Source of the DNA: a virus
IMG/VR virus record: IMGVR_UViG_3300044699_000077
Coordinates: 1 to 44,631 of that record
DNA: 44,631 bases
Reading direction: 5' to 3' (one strand)
The notes under the pieces were generated by a model. The model saw nothing but the letters and a program-made list of their open reading frames with translations. It searched no databases and had not been told where the DNA came from. Position 1 is the first letter of the stretch. The number at the start of each line of letters is the position of its first letter. This document shows, one piece after another, positions 36,588-44,631 of the stretch. A program made the position numbers and the translations under genes.

Positions 36588-37967
36588 ATGCAGATCCCGC
36601 TCCTTTCAGGCGTCGGGGCAGACGAAACGGCCGAATTTGCCGTCCGCTATCCCCTAAACCTCGAGCCGGTGGCGATCGACAACAAGATCGCGAAGGGGCA
36701 GCTTCGCGCAACAGCCGGCGCGATACCGTTCGCTACAGGCCCGGGGATCGATCGCGGCGGGATCGTCTGGAACGGTCAGCATTATCGGGTCATGGGAACC
36801 AAGTTCGTTCGGGTGAACGCGGACGCCAGCGTTGACACGATCGGCGACGTCGGCGGGTCCGGACCCGTGGCGATGGACTATTCCTTTGACCGCCTCGGCA
36901 TCGCGAGCGGCGGGAACCTCTACTATTTCAACGGCTCTGCCCTGATCGAGGTCACCGACCAGGATCTGGGCAACGTCATCGATATGATCTGGATCGACGG
37001 CTATTTCATGACGACGGACGGCAGCTACACCATCGTCACCGAGCTTGCCGATTCAACCTCCATCCTGCCGCTCAAATATGGCTCGGCGGAGGAGGACCCG
37101 GACATGGTCACGGGCCTCCTCAAGTTCCGCGAAGAGGCCTACGTCTTTGGCCGCAACACGATCCAGGTCCATCAGAACGTCGGCGGCAACGGCTACCCGT
37201 TCCAAACCCTTCCCGGCGCCACCATACCCATGGGCTGTGTAGGTCCCGCGGCGAAAACCCTGTTCGCGGGCAGCTTCGCATTCGTCGGCTCGGCTCGGAA
37301 TGAGGCCTTGGGCGTCTACCTGGCTGGGGACGGAAACGCCTCGAAGATCAGCACGCGCGCAGTTGACGACGCCTTGGCCGCTGTAGCCGATGAGGGCTCG
37401 ATCGTGCTCGAAAAGCGGGTCAGCCGGGATGAGCAGCGGTTGCTCGTCCACCTTCCCTCGGAAACGTGGGGTTTCCTCGCTGGGGCCACTCAGAAAGTCG
37501 GGGAATCGGTCTGGTATCGAGCTAGGTCCGGGATGGGCGATCCCTACCGGCTTCGCGGCGCTGTCGACGTGAACGGGCGCGTCATGGTCGGAGACGCGGA
37601 TTCCAACGCAATCGGCATCCTGAGCGAGGACGTCTCCAGCCATTTCGGGGAGCCGGCGGAGTGGCAGTTCGACGCGGGGCTGATCTACAATGGCGGCAAG
37701 GGCGGGATTGTCCATTCGATTGAGCTTGTCGGGCTTCCCGGTCGCGGCGGCAGGGATATGACGGTTTTCCTGTCGCTGACCCGGGACGGCCAGCAATTCA
37801 GCGCGGAGCGCCCTGTTACGGTACGATCCGGCGAGCGGGGCAAAAGGCTGCACTGGCGGCCGCATCAGCGGTTCCGAAGCTGGATGGGGCTTAGATTCCG
37901 GGGATATGACACGGGCCTGCCTGGTTTCACCGCGATAGAGGCGGACGTTCGCCCGCTCGCCGCATGA
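36588..37967 (+). CDS. P22 gp10-like packaged-DNA stabilisation protein
   Basis: A 459-residue tail-hub protein that closes the portal after packaging and holds the tail needle. The start QIPLLSGVGADETAEFAVRY, LNLEPVAIDNKIAKGQLRA, and the repeated beta-propeller-like segments (GGNLYYFNGSALIEV, FVGSARNEALGVYLAG) fit gp10. It ends at the start of the gene at 37964. Confidence 0.9.
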   Translation: MQIPLLSGVGADETAEFAVRYPLNLEPVAIDNKIAKGQLRATAGAIPFATGPGIDRGGIVWNGQHYRVMGTKFVRVNADASVDTIGDVGGSGPVAMDYSFDRLGIASGGNLYYFNGSALIEVTDQDLGNVIDMIWIDGYFMTTDGSYTIVTELADSTSILPLKYGSAEEDPDMVTGLLKFREEAYVFGRNTIQVHQNVGGNGYPFQTLPGATIPMGCVGPAAKTLFAGSFAFVGSARNEALGVYLAGDGNASKISTRAVDDALAAVADEGSIVLEKRVSRDEQRLLVHLPSETWGFLAGATQKVGESVWYRARSGMGDPYRLRGAVDVNGRVMVGDADSNAIGILSEDVSSHFGEPAEWQFDAGLIYNGGKGGIVHSIELVGLPGRGGRDMTVFLSLTRDGQQFSAERPVTVRSGERGKRLHWRPHQRFRSWMGLRFRGYDTGLPGFTAIEADVRPLAA

Positions 37968-38665
37968 TCCGCCGTTCGGACCTCGCCAAGGCGTTTCCCA
38001 ACAATCCTCGGCTCGTCGCCGAGATGGAGGCGCAGAGCCAGTCCGTCGTCAATCACGATGGTGAGATCAAGGAAGCGGCTGCGACCGCAGCGAGCGCGGG
38101 CGAGGCTGCCGGACAGGCGCTCGGGGAGGCTTTGGCCAAGCAGGCAGCAAATGAGAACCTGACGGCGATTTCGGACCTACCGCCGGAGCCTGGAGCGATC
38201 GAGCAGATTGGCACCGGGATATTTGCCATCCGCCCGATCGATACCGATGACACCTCAAGCCTCCTTTCTCGAGCAATAGCCGACACCCGTTATGCTTCGG
38301 GTAGCATCACCGATATCGCTGCCGGCCTGGTCCAGCGCATTGCCGGTCAAGCCCTGAGCGGACACCGGGCCGTCCTGATCGCGGTCGATAACAAGGCCTA
38401 CTATTCCAATCCGGACGCAACGGCTCGCTTCACGATCGGCATCACGACAGGGGCCGCCGCGCTTGGGGCGACGGCAACCATCCAGCTTGACGGCGAAATC
38501 GAGGAGCCAAGCTGGTCATGGTCCGCATCGGAGATCGTCTGGCTCGGCGCGAGCGGCGCCCTGACCCAAGCCGTCCCGACCACTGGCTACGCCTTCCAAG
38601 TCGGGATTCCGATGGGGCCGACACGGCTTCGGATCGAGCCGCAGCTAATCGCGAAGCTTTCATAG
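37964..38665 (+). CDS. tail needle or fibre protein (gp26 position)
   Basis: A 233-residue protein. Residues ~15-70 form a coiled coil (HDGEIKEAAATAASAGEAAG, then QALGEALAKQAANENL). The C-terminal ~90 residues are a beta domain ending in TGYAFQVGIPMGPTRLRIEP, typical of phage fibre tips. The position after gp10 is that of the P22 tail needle, but the C-terminal domain is more fibre-like. Confidence 0.65.
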   Translation: MIRRSDLAKAFPNNPRLVAEMEAQSQSVVNHDGEIKEAAATAASAGEAAGQALGEALAKQAANENLTAISDLPPEPGAIEQIGTGIFAIRPIDTDDTSSLLSRAIADTRYASGSITDIAAGLVQRIAGQALSGHRAVLIAVDNKAYYSNPDATARFTIGITTGAAALGATATIQLDGEIEEPSWSWSASEIVWLGASGALTQAVPTTGYAFQVGIPMGPTRLRIEPQLIAKLS

Positions 38666-38678
38666 AGGGAAAGGGGAA

Positions 38679-39191
38679 ATGGCGAACAACGGCAAATACC
38701 TGACGGTAAACGCAGGGGTCATCGAAGAGTCGACGGGCGTCAACACCTCGGCCGGCGCTGGCGATGCCGGCAAGATCGCCAAGCTCGACGCATCGGGCCG
38801 CTGGGATCCAAGCATGATGCCGGTTGGCGTTGCGGCCGATACGGCATCGATCACGACATCTGAGGCGCTATCGGCCGGCGATTGGGTCAACGTCTGGAAC
38901 TCGACCGGCGTTAAGGTCCGCAAGGCCGATGCGACTACAGCGGGCAAGGAGGCCGATGGGTTCGTGTTGTCCGCGTTCGGCAGTGGCGCCACGGCCCTGG
39001 TCTATTTCGAGGGCACGAACACCGCCGTCTCAAGCCGTACCGTTGGCGCAAAGCAATGGCTCGGCACCACGGCTGGCGCGGGTGTCGAAACCGCTCTCAC
39101 GGGCAGCGGCAATGTCGTCCAGCAGCTCGGCAAGGCCATCTCCGCGACCTCAGTTTCGTTCGAGCCGCAACAGCCGATCACGCTGGCCTAA
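38679..39191 (+). CDS. structural protein, capsid- or fibre-associated
   Basis: A 170-residue protein of a family widespread in phages: YLTVNAGVIEESTGVNTSAG, DAGKIAKLDASGRWDPSMMP, then KADATTAGKEADGFVLSAFG and LVYFEGTNTAVSS. It is usually encoded among head or fibre genes and may be a cement protein or fibre adaptor. The following gene starts within its stop (TAATG). Confidence 0.7.
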   Translation: MANNGKYLTVNAGVIEESTGVNTSAGAGDAGKIAKLDASGRWDPSMMPVGVAADTASITTSEALSAGDWVNVWNSTGVKVRKADATTAGKEADGFVLSAFGSGATALVYFEGTNTAVSSRTVGAKQWLGTTAGAGVETALTGSGNVVQQLGKAISATSVSFEPQQPITLA

Positions 39192-40111
39192 TGGTTTCTC
39201 GTCGCGCCTTGGTCTTGGTTGACGGTGGGATCGCTGAAATTCCGTTCGGCGACACGCTGGCGGGAACGTCCGGAAACCTGCCCACTGACGGGTCTGCAGG
39301 CATGTATTTGCGAAAGGCATCGGCCGCCGATTACGACGCTGTTTTCGCCTCTTTGTACCTAACCGACCTCGCCGGCACAGGCGGGGGTGTAAATACGGCT
39401 TTAGCGATCAACGTGGGCTCGGCCGGCGCCTTCGTGACCTTTAATGGCGCGCTCGGCACCCCGTCATCGGGCAATCTCGCCAATTGTACCTTCCCGACCC
39501 TCAACCAGAACACGACCGGTTCGGCGGCCACCCTTACGACCTCGCGAAACATCGACGGTCAAGCGTTCAACGGTTCGGCCGATATCACCGTCATCGCCCC
39601 GGGCACTCACGCCGCCACCTCGAAGGCAACGCCCGTCGATGCCGACGAGTTGCCGCTGGTCGATAGCGCCGCGTCGAACGTCCTCAAAAGGCTGACTTGG
39701 GCCAACCTCAAGGCGACCTTGAAAACCTATCTCGACACACTTTATCCGCCGATCCCCACCGCTTGGACGACGTATACACCAACGGTTGCCGCCACGTCGG
39801 GCACATACACAAGCGCCTCCGCCGCCGGGGCCTATAAACAAGTCGGGAAAATCGTGTTTCTTCGCATCAAAGTGACGATCACAACCAACGGGACGGCGGC
39901 GGTAAATATGACGGTGACGGCTCCTTCGGGACTAACCGGTATGAGCGCGCAGAACCAGCCTTTCGCCTGTGTAGAAAACGGGGTGACCGGCTTTGTCGGT
40001 CGCGCCTATATCGGGAATACGACCACGATCACCGTCTCGAAATACGACGGGACCTATCTCGGCGGGAACGGCTACGTCATCGAGATAGGAGGGTCCTATG
40101 AGACGCCTTAA
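39191..40111 (+). CDS. tail fibre protein
   Basis: A 306-residue protein from ATG 39191. The middle holds repeats typical of phage fibres: GTPSSGNLANCTFPTLNQNT, then TGSAATLTTSRNIDGQAFNG and SADITV. The C-terminal ~110 residues are Thr-rich and beta (TVAATSGTYTSASAAGAYKQ), probably a receptor-binding tip. The next late promoter (P4) begins right at its stop codon. Confidence 0.75.
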   Translation: MVSRRALVLVDGGIAEIPFGDTLAGTSGNLPTDGSAGMYLRKASAADYDAVFASLYLTDLAGTGGGVNTALAINVGSAGAFVTFNGALGTPSSGNLANCTFPTLNQNTTGSAATLTTSRNIDGQAFNGSADITVIAPGTHAATSKATPVDADELPLVDSAASNVLKRLTWANLKATLKTYLDTLYPPIPTAWTTYTPTVAATSGTYTSASAAGAYKQVGKIVFLRIKVTITTNGTAAVNMTVTAPSGLTGMSAQNQPFACVENGVTGFVGRAYIGNTTTITVSKYDGTYLGGNGYVIEIGGSYETP

Positions 40112-40151
40112 CAAAAGTCCAAAAGCCCCTCTGAGCGCCCGAAGGTAATAT
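40112..40151 (+). promoter_or_regulatory. late promoter P4 (ejection proteins)
   Basis: CAAAAGTCCAAAAGCC (40112-40127), 18 bp, then TAATAT (40146-40151). Same element and spacing as P1-P3. Expected start near 40158. Confidence 0.8.
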
Positions 40152-40152
40152 C

Positions 40153-40167
40153 CCGCCGAAAAGGCGG
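40153..40167 (+). promoter_or_regulatory. inverted repeat covering the ribosome binding site of the 40176 gene
   Basis: CCGCC (40153-40157) pairs with GGCGG (40163-40167) around GAAAA. The right arm overlaps AAGGCGG, the Shine-Dalgarno of the ATG at 40176. The left arm lies upstream of the expected P4 start. Confidence 0.5.
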
Positions 40168-40175
40168 TCTCCCCC

Positions 40176-40841
40176 ATGGGTCTCTTCGGTTCAATCATAG
40201 GCGGCCTGGTTCCTGTTCTCGGGACGGTGCTCGGCGCGCAGGCCAACAAAAAGGCGATCAAGAAGGGCTCTCAGGCCCAGATCGCGGCGCTTCAGAGCGC
40301 GATCGACGAAAGCACGCGCCAATTCAACACGACGCGGTCGGACTTTGCGCCCTATACGCAAGCCGGAGCCGGAGCCATCGGACAGATGGGCGATATTGCC
40401 GGGTTGCATGGCGATCCGGCTCAGGCGAGCGTGCTGGATCAGCTTCGGAACAGCCCCTTTTTCCAGTCTCTATTCCGCACCGGAGAAGAGGCTGTCCTGC
40501 AAAACGCATCGGCGACGGGCGGACTGAGGGGCGGCAACACGCAACGCAGCTTGGCGGACTTCGGCGCCGACACGTTCGCCAAGACCATCCAGCAGCAGCT
40601 TGCCAATCTCGGTGGGATCGCGGGCTTGGGTTCCGGCATGGCGAGCAACCTTGGCCAGCTCGGCGCGGCCAATTCGGCGAGTGTCGGCCAGTTGATGGTA
40701 GGGCAGGGCAATGCGCGGGCAGGATCGATCCTCGGCCGCCAGCAGGTCAATAACGATCTTCAGAGCCAGATCACCAAGCTGTTGATGTCGGTCATTCCGG
40801 GGGCGGGCGGACTGCCGGGCCTCGGCGCCGGCGGCTTCTAA
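40176..40841 (+). CDS. DNA transfer (ejection) protein, P22 gp7-like
   Basis: A 221-residue protein. The Gly-rich hydrophobic start (GLFGSIIGGLVPVLGTVLGA), Ala/Lys helix (QANKKAIKKGSQAQIAALQS) and Gly/Asn/Gln-rich rest (ASATGGLRGGNTQRSLADFG) resemble gp7-like proteins injected to help DNA cross the envelope. It is the first of the ejection genes behind P4; its TAA overlaps the next ATG. Confidence 0.75.
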   Translation: MGLFGSIIGGLVPVLGTVLGAQANKKAIKKGSQAQIAALQSAIDESTRQFNTTRSDFAPYTQAGAGAIGQMGDIAGLHGDPAQASVLDQLRNSPFFQSLFRTGEEAVLQNASATGGLRGGNTQRSLADFGADTFAKTIQQQLANLGGIAGLGSGMASNLGQLGAANSASVGQLMVGQGNARAGSILGRQQVNNDLQSQITKLLMSVIPGAGGLPGLGAGGF

Positions 40842-41383
40842 TGGCCTCACTTCCTTCAGCCGAATATTTGCGCGAATGTGTGGATTACGACGCAGAAACC
40901 GGAGCCCTCACTTGGCGGGCTAGGCCGCCAGCGCATTTCGCTAACTCTGCCAGACATAAAGCCTTTGTGTCTCAATATGCGGGCAAGCCCGCTTTCGCGT
41001 CTAAAGACGGAAACGGATACTTGAATGGCTCTCTCGCTGGCGTAAGCGGAATCAAAGCGCATCGTGTGATTTGGAAACTGGTGCATGGCGTCGACCCGTT
41101 TCATATCGATCACGCCAATGGCGACAAGACTGACAATCGACTGTGCAACCTTCGAAATGTCGACCAGTCGGAGAACGCCAAAAATAAGCGGCTGCTTCGC
41201 AACAACACTAGTGGGCACATGGGAGTTCGCTTCAGCCGAGACAGACGGTGGCTGGCCAGCATAAAGATTGATCGTCGCGACCACCACCTTGGCAGCTATG
41301 CCACGAAGTCAGAGGCCATTCTTGCGCGCAAGGCGGCGGAGGCTAGGCTCGGGTTTCATCCCAATCATGGGCGGGCGACATAG
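40841..41383 (+). CDS. HNH homing endonuclease with AP2 domain
   Basis: A 180-residue selfish endonuclease. The HNH domain (residues ~70-115) shows IKAHRVIWKLVHG (His74), FHIDHANGDKTDNRL (Asp90-His91) and LRNVDQSENAKNK. The C-terminal AP2 DNA-binding domain is SGHMGVRFSRDRRWLASIKI and SYATKSEAILARKA. Stops and starts overlap on both sides, so it interrupts the ejection operon without breaking a gene. It is not needed for virion assembly. Confidence 0.9.
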   Translation: MASLPSAEYLRECVDYDAETGALTWRARPPAHFANSARHKAFVSQYAGKPAFASKDGNGYLNGSLAGVSGIKAHRVIWKLVHGVDPFHIDHANGDKTDNRLCNLRNVDQSENAKNKRLLRNNTSGHMGVRFSRDRRWLASIKIDRRDHHLGSYATKSEAILARKAAEARLGFHPNHGRAT

Positions 41384-43218
41384 TGGCGAGCCTGGCCCCC
41401 GTCGATTATGTATCAGGCCTCGGTCGCCTGCCTAACCCCCTGCGCGACATCCAGGAGCAGATGGCGGCCAGCATCGGTCTTCGCCGCGGACAATTGGCCA
41501 ACGATCAGCAGCAGATCGAGAATCAGGGTCATCAGGGCGAACTGGACCAAAGGCAGGCGTTCCAGCGCGACATGGAGCAGGCGCTTCTGCATCCTACGCC
41601 CGAAAACTTCTCCAATGTGATCGCCAATCACCCGGAATATGCTCAGCAGGTCAAGCAGGCTTGGGATGTTCGCGACCATGCAGAGCGGCAGTCCGAATTG
41701 ACCCAGATGGGCGAGATCTACTCGGCCGCCCGCAATGGCCAGTGGCAGCTTGCGGCGGCGGCCCTGAAACGACGTATCGCCGCCGACAGGGCGGCCGGCC
41801 ATGAAGATCCGCAAGACGCCGCCATGCTCGCCGCGCTTGAGAGCTCTAATCCTGTCGAGCGGCGAGCCGCGCTCGGCATGATCGGAACGCATCTGGCCAT
41901 CCTGACCGGCCCCGATCACATGGCTGGTGCGATGGAGCAGATCGGGGTCGATCCAGAGCGCAAGGGTCAGGTCGTAGGCCGAGCGATCGGGCATTATGAC
42001 GAATCCGGCAAATGGGTCACCGATTATCGCGATCCTGACCCGCCACAATATCGCGAGCTCGACATTGTCGGGCCGGATGGACAGACGCATCGATCCATTG
42101 TCGCAGTTGGAGGCAGCGAAGCTGGGGCTGGCGGCGCTTCAGCCAGTGGCGGGCGTCCAGCTCGAGGCGTTCGCAACAACAATCCCGGCAATATCGAAGA
42201 TGGTCCGTTTGCCCGTAGCCAGCCCGGCTACAAGGGGAGCGATGGCCGGTTTGCCGTTTTCGATACCCCCGAACAGGGTCAGGCCGCGACACAGAATCTG
42301 CTCAGAAGCTACATCAAGCGGGGCAACAACACGCCTGCCGCAATTGTCGGGCGCTGGGCGCCGGCTGGCGAGAATGGCGCATCTACAAACAACTATGCGG
42401 CATATGTGGCCCGCCGCCTCGGCATAGGGCCGAACGACCCCATTCCTCCTGGACGAGTGGCTGAGGTCGCTCAGGCCATGCACGAATTTGAAAACGGCCA
42501 GCAACAGGGAGCGGGAGCGGCGGGTGGCGGGCCCCGCGTGGCCGCAATGGGCGCCCCTACCGGCGGCAACACCTATCGCACGCTCACTCCGGCGGAGGTG
42601 TCCGCAATACCCGGCCTTGACCCGAACACGGTATATCAGCAGTCGCCTACCGGACAAATTACAGCAGTGGGTGGGCAGTCGCGCTCTCAACTCAAGCCGT
42701 GGCCGGCCACGGCGCTTAGCGCGCGCACGACCAACCAAGCAGCTCTCACCAACATCGAAGGCGCGCTGCGTCTGTTCGACCCCAGCAATAACAGCCAAGA
42801 GGCGCGAATAGCTCGCGGCGCGATCGGTCCCGGTACTGGCTTGCTCGGCGACACCTTCACGCAGTGGAACAACCCGGAAGGAACGGACGCCCGCGCCCGC
42901 GTTGGCCAGATCGGCGGGCTCATCATCAAGGATGTATCTGGCGCGGCCGTGACGCTTTCTGAGGACCAGAGGCTCGCCAAATGGGTACCGCTGGTCACAG
43001 ATAGACCAGAGGTTGTCCGCGCCAAGCTGGCGAACCTCAAGCGAGAGATCGCCCAGCGCAACGCGGCGATGGATGACACCTATAGTCAGGACCAAGGCTA
43101 TCGACCATTCAAAGCCTCTGGTCCGCCGGTCAGGGTTCGCTCTGTCCAAGAGGCCCAGCGCCTGCCCTCTGGCACCGTCTTTATCACTCCAGACGGTCAG
43201 ACTCGGAGGAAGCGCTGA
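41383..43218 (+). CDS. internal virion protein with peptidoglycan-hydrolase-like domain
   Basis: A 611-residue ejection protein. After a Gln-rich helical N-terminal region (~1-240), residues ~260-360 form a domain typical of phage virion lysozyme-like proteins: RGVRNNNPGNIEDGPFARS, FAVFDTPEQGQAATQNLLRS and TNNYAAYVARRLGIGPND. It may locally open the peptidoglycan during DNA entry. The C-terminal part (IGPGTGLLGDTFTQWNNPEG, KLANLKREIAQRNAAMDD) resembles gp20-type proteins. The start is GTG. Confidence 0.75.
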   Translation: MASLAPVDYVSGLGRLPNPLRDIQEQMAASIGLRRGQLANDQQQIENQGHQGELDQRQAFQRDMEQALLHPTPENFSNVIANHPEYAQQVKQAWDVRDHAERQSELTQMGEIYSAARNGQWQLAAAALKRRIAADRAAGHEDPQDAAMLAALESSNPVERRAALGMIGTHLAILTGPDHMAGAMEQIGVDPERKGQVVGRAIGHYDESGKWVTDYRDPDPPQYRELDIVGPDGQTHRSIVAVGGSEAGAGGASASGGRPARGVRNNNPGNIEDGPFARSQPGYKGSDGRFAVFDTPEQGQAATQNLLRSYIKRGNNTPAAIVGRWAPAGENGASTNNYAAYVARRLGIGPNDPIPPGRVAEVAQAMHEFENGQQQGAGAAGGGPRVAAMGAPTGGNTYRTLTPAEVSAIPGLDPNTVYQQSPTGQITAVGGQSRSQLKPWPATALSARTTNQAALTNIEGALRLFDPSNNSQEARIARGAIGPGTGLLGDTFTQWNNPEGTDARARVGQIGGLIIKDVSGAAVTLSEDQRLAKWVPLVTDRPEVVRAKLANLKREIAQRNAAMDDTYSQDQGYRPFKASGPPVRVRSVQEAQRLPSGTVFITPDGQTRRKR

Positions 43219-44631
43219 TGGCGGCCAAGCGTAGCCCGTGGGATGCGTTTTCCGACCCGGTAGCGGCTGGGCATGAGGACGAGATTCACGCTCAGCGCGT
43301 ACAAGTCGCGCCGGCCGGTTCACCGGCAAGGGCGGCTCCGGCGCGGGCTCCTGCCGCAGGGGCCGCCGCCAATGACCAGTATGCCGCCTTCTCTGAGGCG
43401 AATCCCGCCGCCTTGGTCGGCGGCGAAACCGAGGGAGGGTTTGCCGACGAGTTGCCGCCACAGCCCGTGGAACGGCTTCCTCCGGAGGTTGAACGGCAAG
43501 TAACGCATATCCTTCGAACCGGCACCGCGCAGCAAGCTCGTGATTACATCAGGGCCCACGTGCCTGGCTGGTACGAGCCAGACGCTCGCTATGACGGCAA
43601 ACCTGCCCACGTGGACAATTACGATATTGTCATAGCCGAGAGGGACAGGGGAGGCAGGGTGCGCGATGGCCACCACTATGCAATCCCACGACCGGAGACG
43701 GACGCGACCAACGCTTTTGCCAGGGGGGCCGGTGATTTCCCCACTCTCGGCTTTCTCGATGAACTGGGCGCAGTAGCAGACACGCTCGGAGGAACCGATA
43801 AGCGCAACAATATCTGGAACAGCGACCTCAGCTTTCGCGACCTGCTGAACCAGAACATCGATATGAACCGGGGCATCATCCATTCGGACGAAGAGCAGCA
43901 CCCGATCGCCCGCGCGGCCGGCCAAATCGCCGGTAGCTTGGCTCTTCCCGCTGGAATGGAGGGCGTGGCGCTCAATGCGGGCAAGCTAGCTCTTCGGAAT
44001 GGAGCGACCATGGCAGAGGCGCGCGCGGCTGCCGCTGCCGCTGTTCGCAATCGCCTGATGGCTGTCGGTGGCGGGGTAAGTGCTGGGCATGGGTTCGGCT
44101 CGGGAGAGGATGGGCTTCGGAGCAGGGTTACCGGAGCTTTTACCGAAGGCGCCCATCGGCACGGCGACGGGGGGAGCGTTCGGAAAGATCGGGGAAAGGG
44201 TCGTCGCAAACCGGCTCGCCGCGGCTGCGCCCGAAGCGGTGGACACGGCGGCCGCTGCGGCAGACCGGGGCTTTAGCCGCAACGTCTTGCACGACGCCCC
44301 GGCGATTCAGGCCGGGCAAGCCAGCGAAGGCGATCTTTTGACCGACCCAAACTTTTTTTATCGCGTCCTCACCAAGCCTGAGCTCAGGGACGCGCAAGCT
44401 ACGGGCGCGTTTCCTGCCTCGCTCTGGCAGCAGCACCCGGTATCGGGGCAAAAAATATTGGGTTCAGGGTGGCGAGCAATTCTATGGCACGGAATCTGCG
44501 GCTCGCGATGGCCGGATAGTCGCCCGTGTGCCGGTGGAGAGCATGGAGGCCGGTGCTCCGGTCAGCATTCACGATGTTGACATTCTTCATCCGGGAGGGG
44601 CTGGCAGCCAAGAGCTGGGATGGCAGGGGCC
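43218..44631 (+). CDS. DNA-ejection protein, N-terminal part, frame broken and cut by the window end
   Basis: The last ejection gene starts at ATG 43218, overlapping the previous stop. The first ~285 residues are in one frame (Ala/Pro-rich start, then GAGDFPTLGFLDELGAVADT and a hydrophobic Ala/Gly region). Near 44145 the reading must shift to continue as GTATGGAFGKIGERV, and near 44450 again, in a run of six A, to read WVQGGEQFYGTESAARDGRI. After correction the region ~44330-44631 looks like a compact domain (FFYRVLTKPELRDAQATGAF, DVDILHPGG). It probably continues at base 1. Confidence 0.75.

Overview
The window reads as an almost complete genome of a temperate, short-tailed (P22-type) dsDNA phage of a GC-rich alphaproteobacterium. 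A Sphingomonadales host is my guess from protein flavour and codon use; nothing in the sequence proves it. It looks like a phage genome opened at an arbitrary point, not a prophage in its chromosome. A candidate attP lies inside the window, no host genes are seen, and one long DNA-ejection protein gene appears to run off the right end (43218-44631) and resume at the left end (1-1652). Single-base reading-frame breaks cluster in both of those ends, which suggests poor sequence at a contig junction.

Layout. 1-1652: C-terminal part of the ejection protein. 1653-2032: two small leftward genes for hydrophobic or secreted peptides. 2118-5552: tail adsorption genes, namely a P22-tailspike-like head-binding domain, an Ig-like protein, a tailspike with an SGNH-esterase-like domain, and a further tail protein. 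5552-7749: lysis cassette (membrane protein, GH24 endolysin, Zn-ribbon/membrane protein, lipoprotein). 7746-20141: a long leftward early operon of about 30 mostly small, overlapping genes. It includes DUF1643, a secreted SNase-like nuclease, a tyrosine integrase with attP, a Lar-like protein, an HNH nuclease, an ERF single-strand annealing protein and a MazG-like protein. 20142-21878: immunity region with an XRE repressor, a divergent Cro-like gene, repeated 15-bp operators and one unknown rightward gene (20388-21203) that may be expressed in the lysogen. 21878-28353: rightward early genes, including a winged-helix regulator, a cytosine-5 and an N6/N4 DNA methyltransferase, RusA and two replication-type proteins. 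28361-44631: small and large terminase, P22-like portal, scaffold, coat, gp4-like and gp10-like connectors, tail fibres and ejection proteins.

How it works together. The repressor probably controls both early operons through the palindrome TTACACCCCGTGTAA, found near both early promoters and over the repressor's own start codon. Late genes are divided among four promoters. Each has an identical 16-bp element, CAAAAGTCCAAAAGCC, exactly 18 bp upstream of a -10-like hexamer; the early winged-helix protein is one candidate activator. At three of the four promoters an inverted repeat hides the Shine-Dalgarno sequence, but only in transcripts that read through from upstream.

A second unusual layer is a family of mini-hairpins with three-base loops (mostly GAA/TTC). 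They are scattered through the early regions, between genes and also in frame inside genes, and two copies show compensatory base changes.
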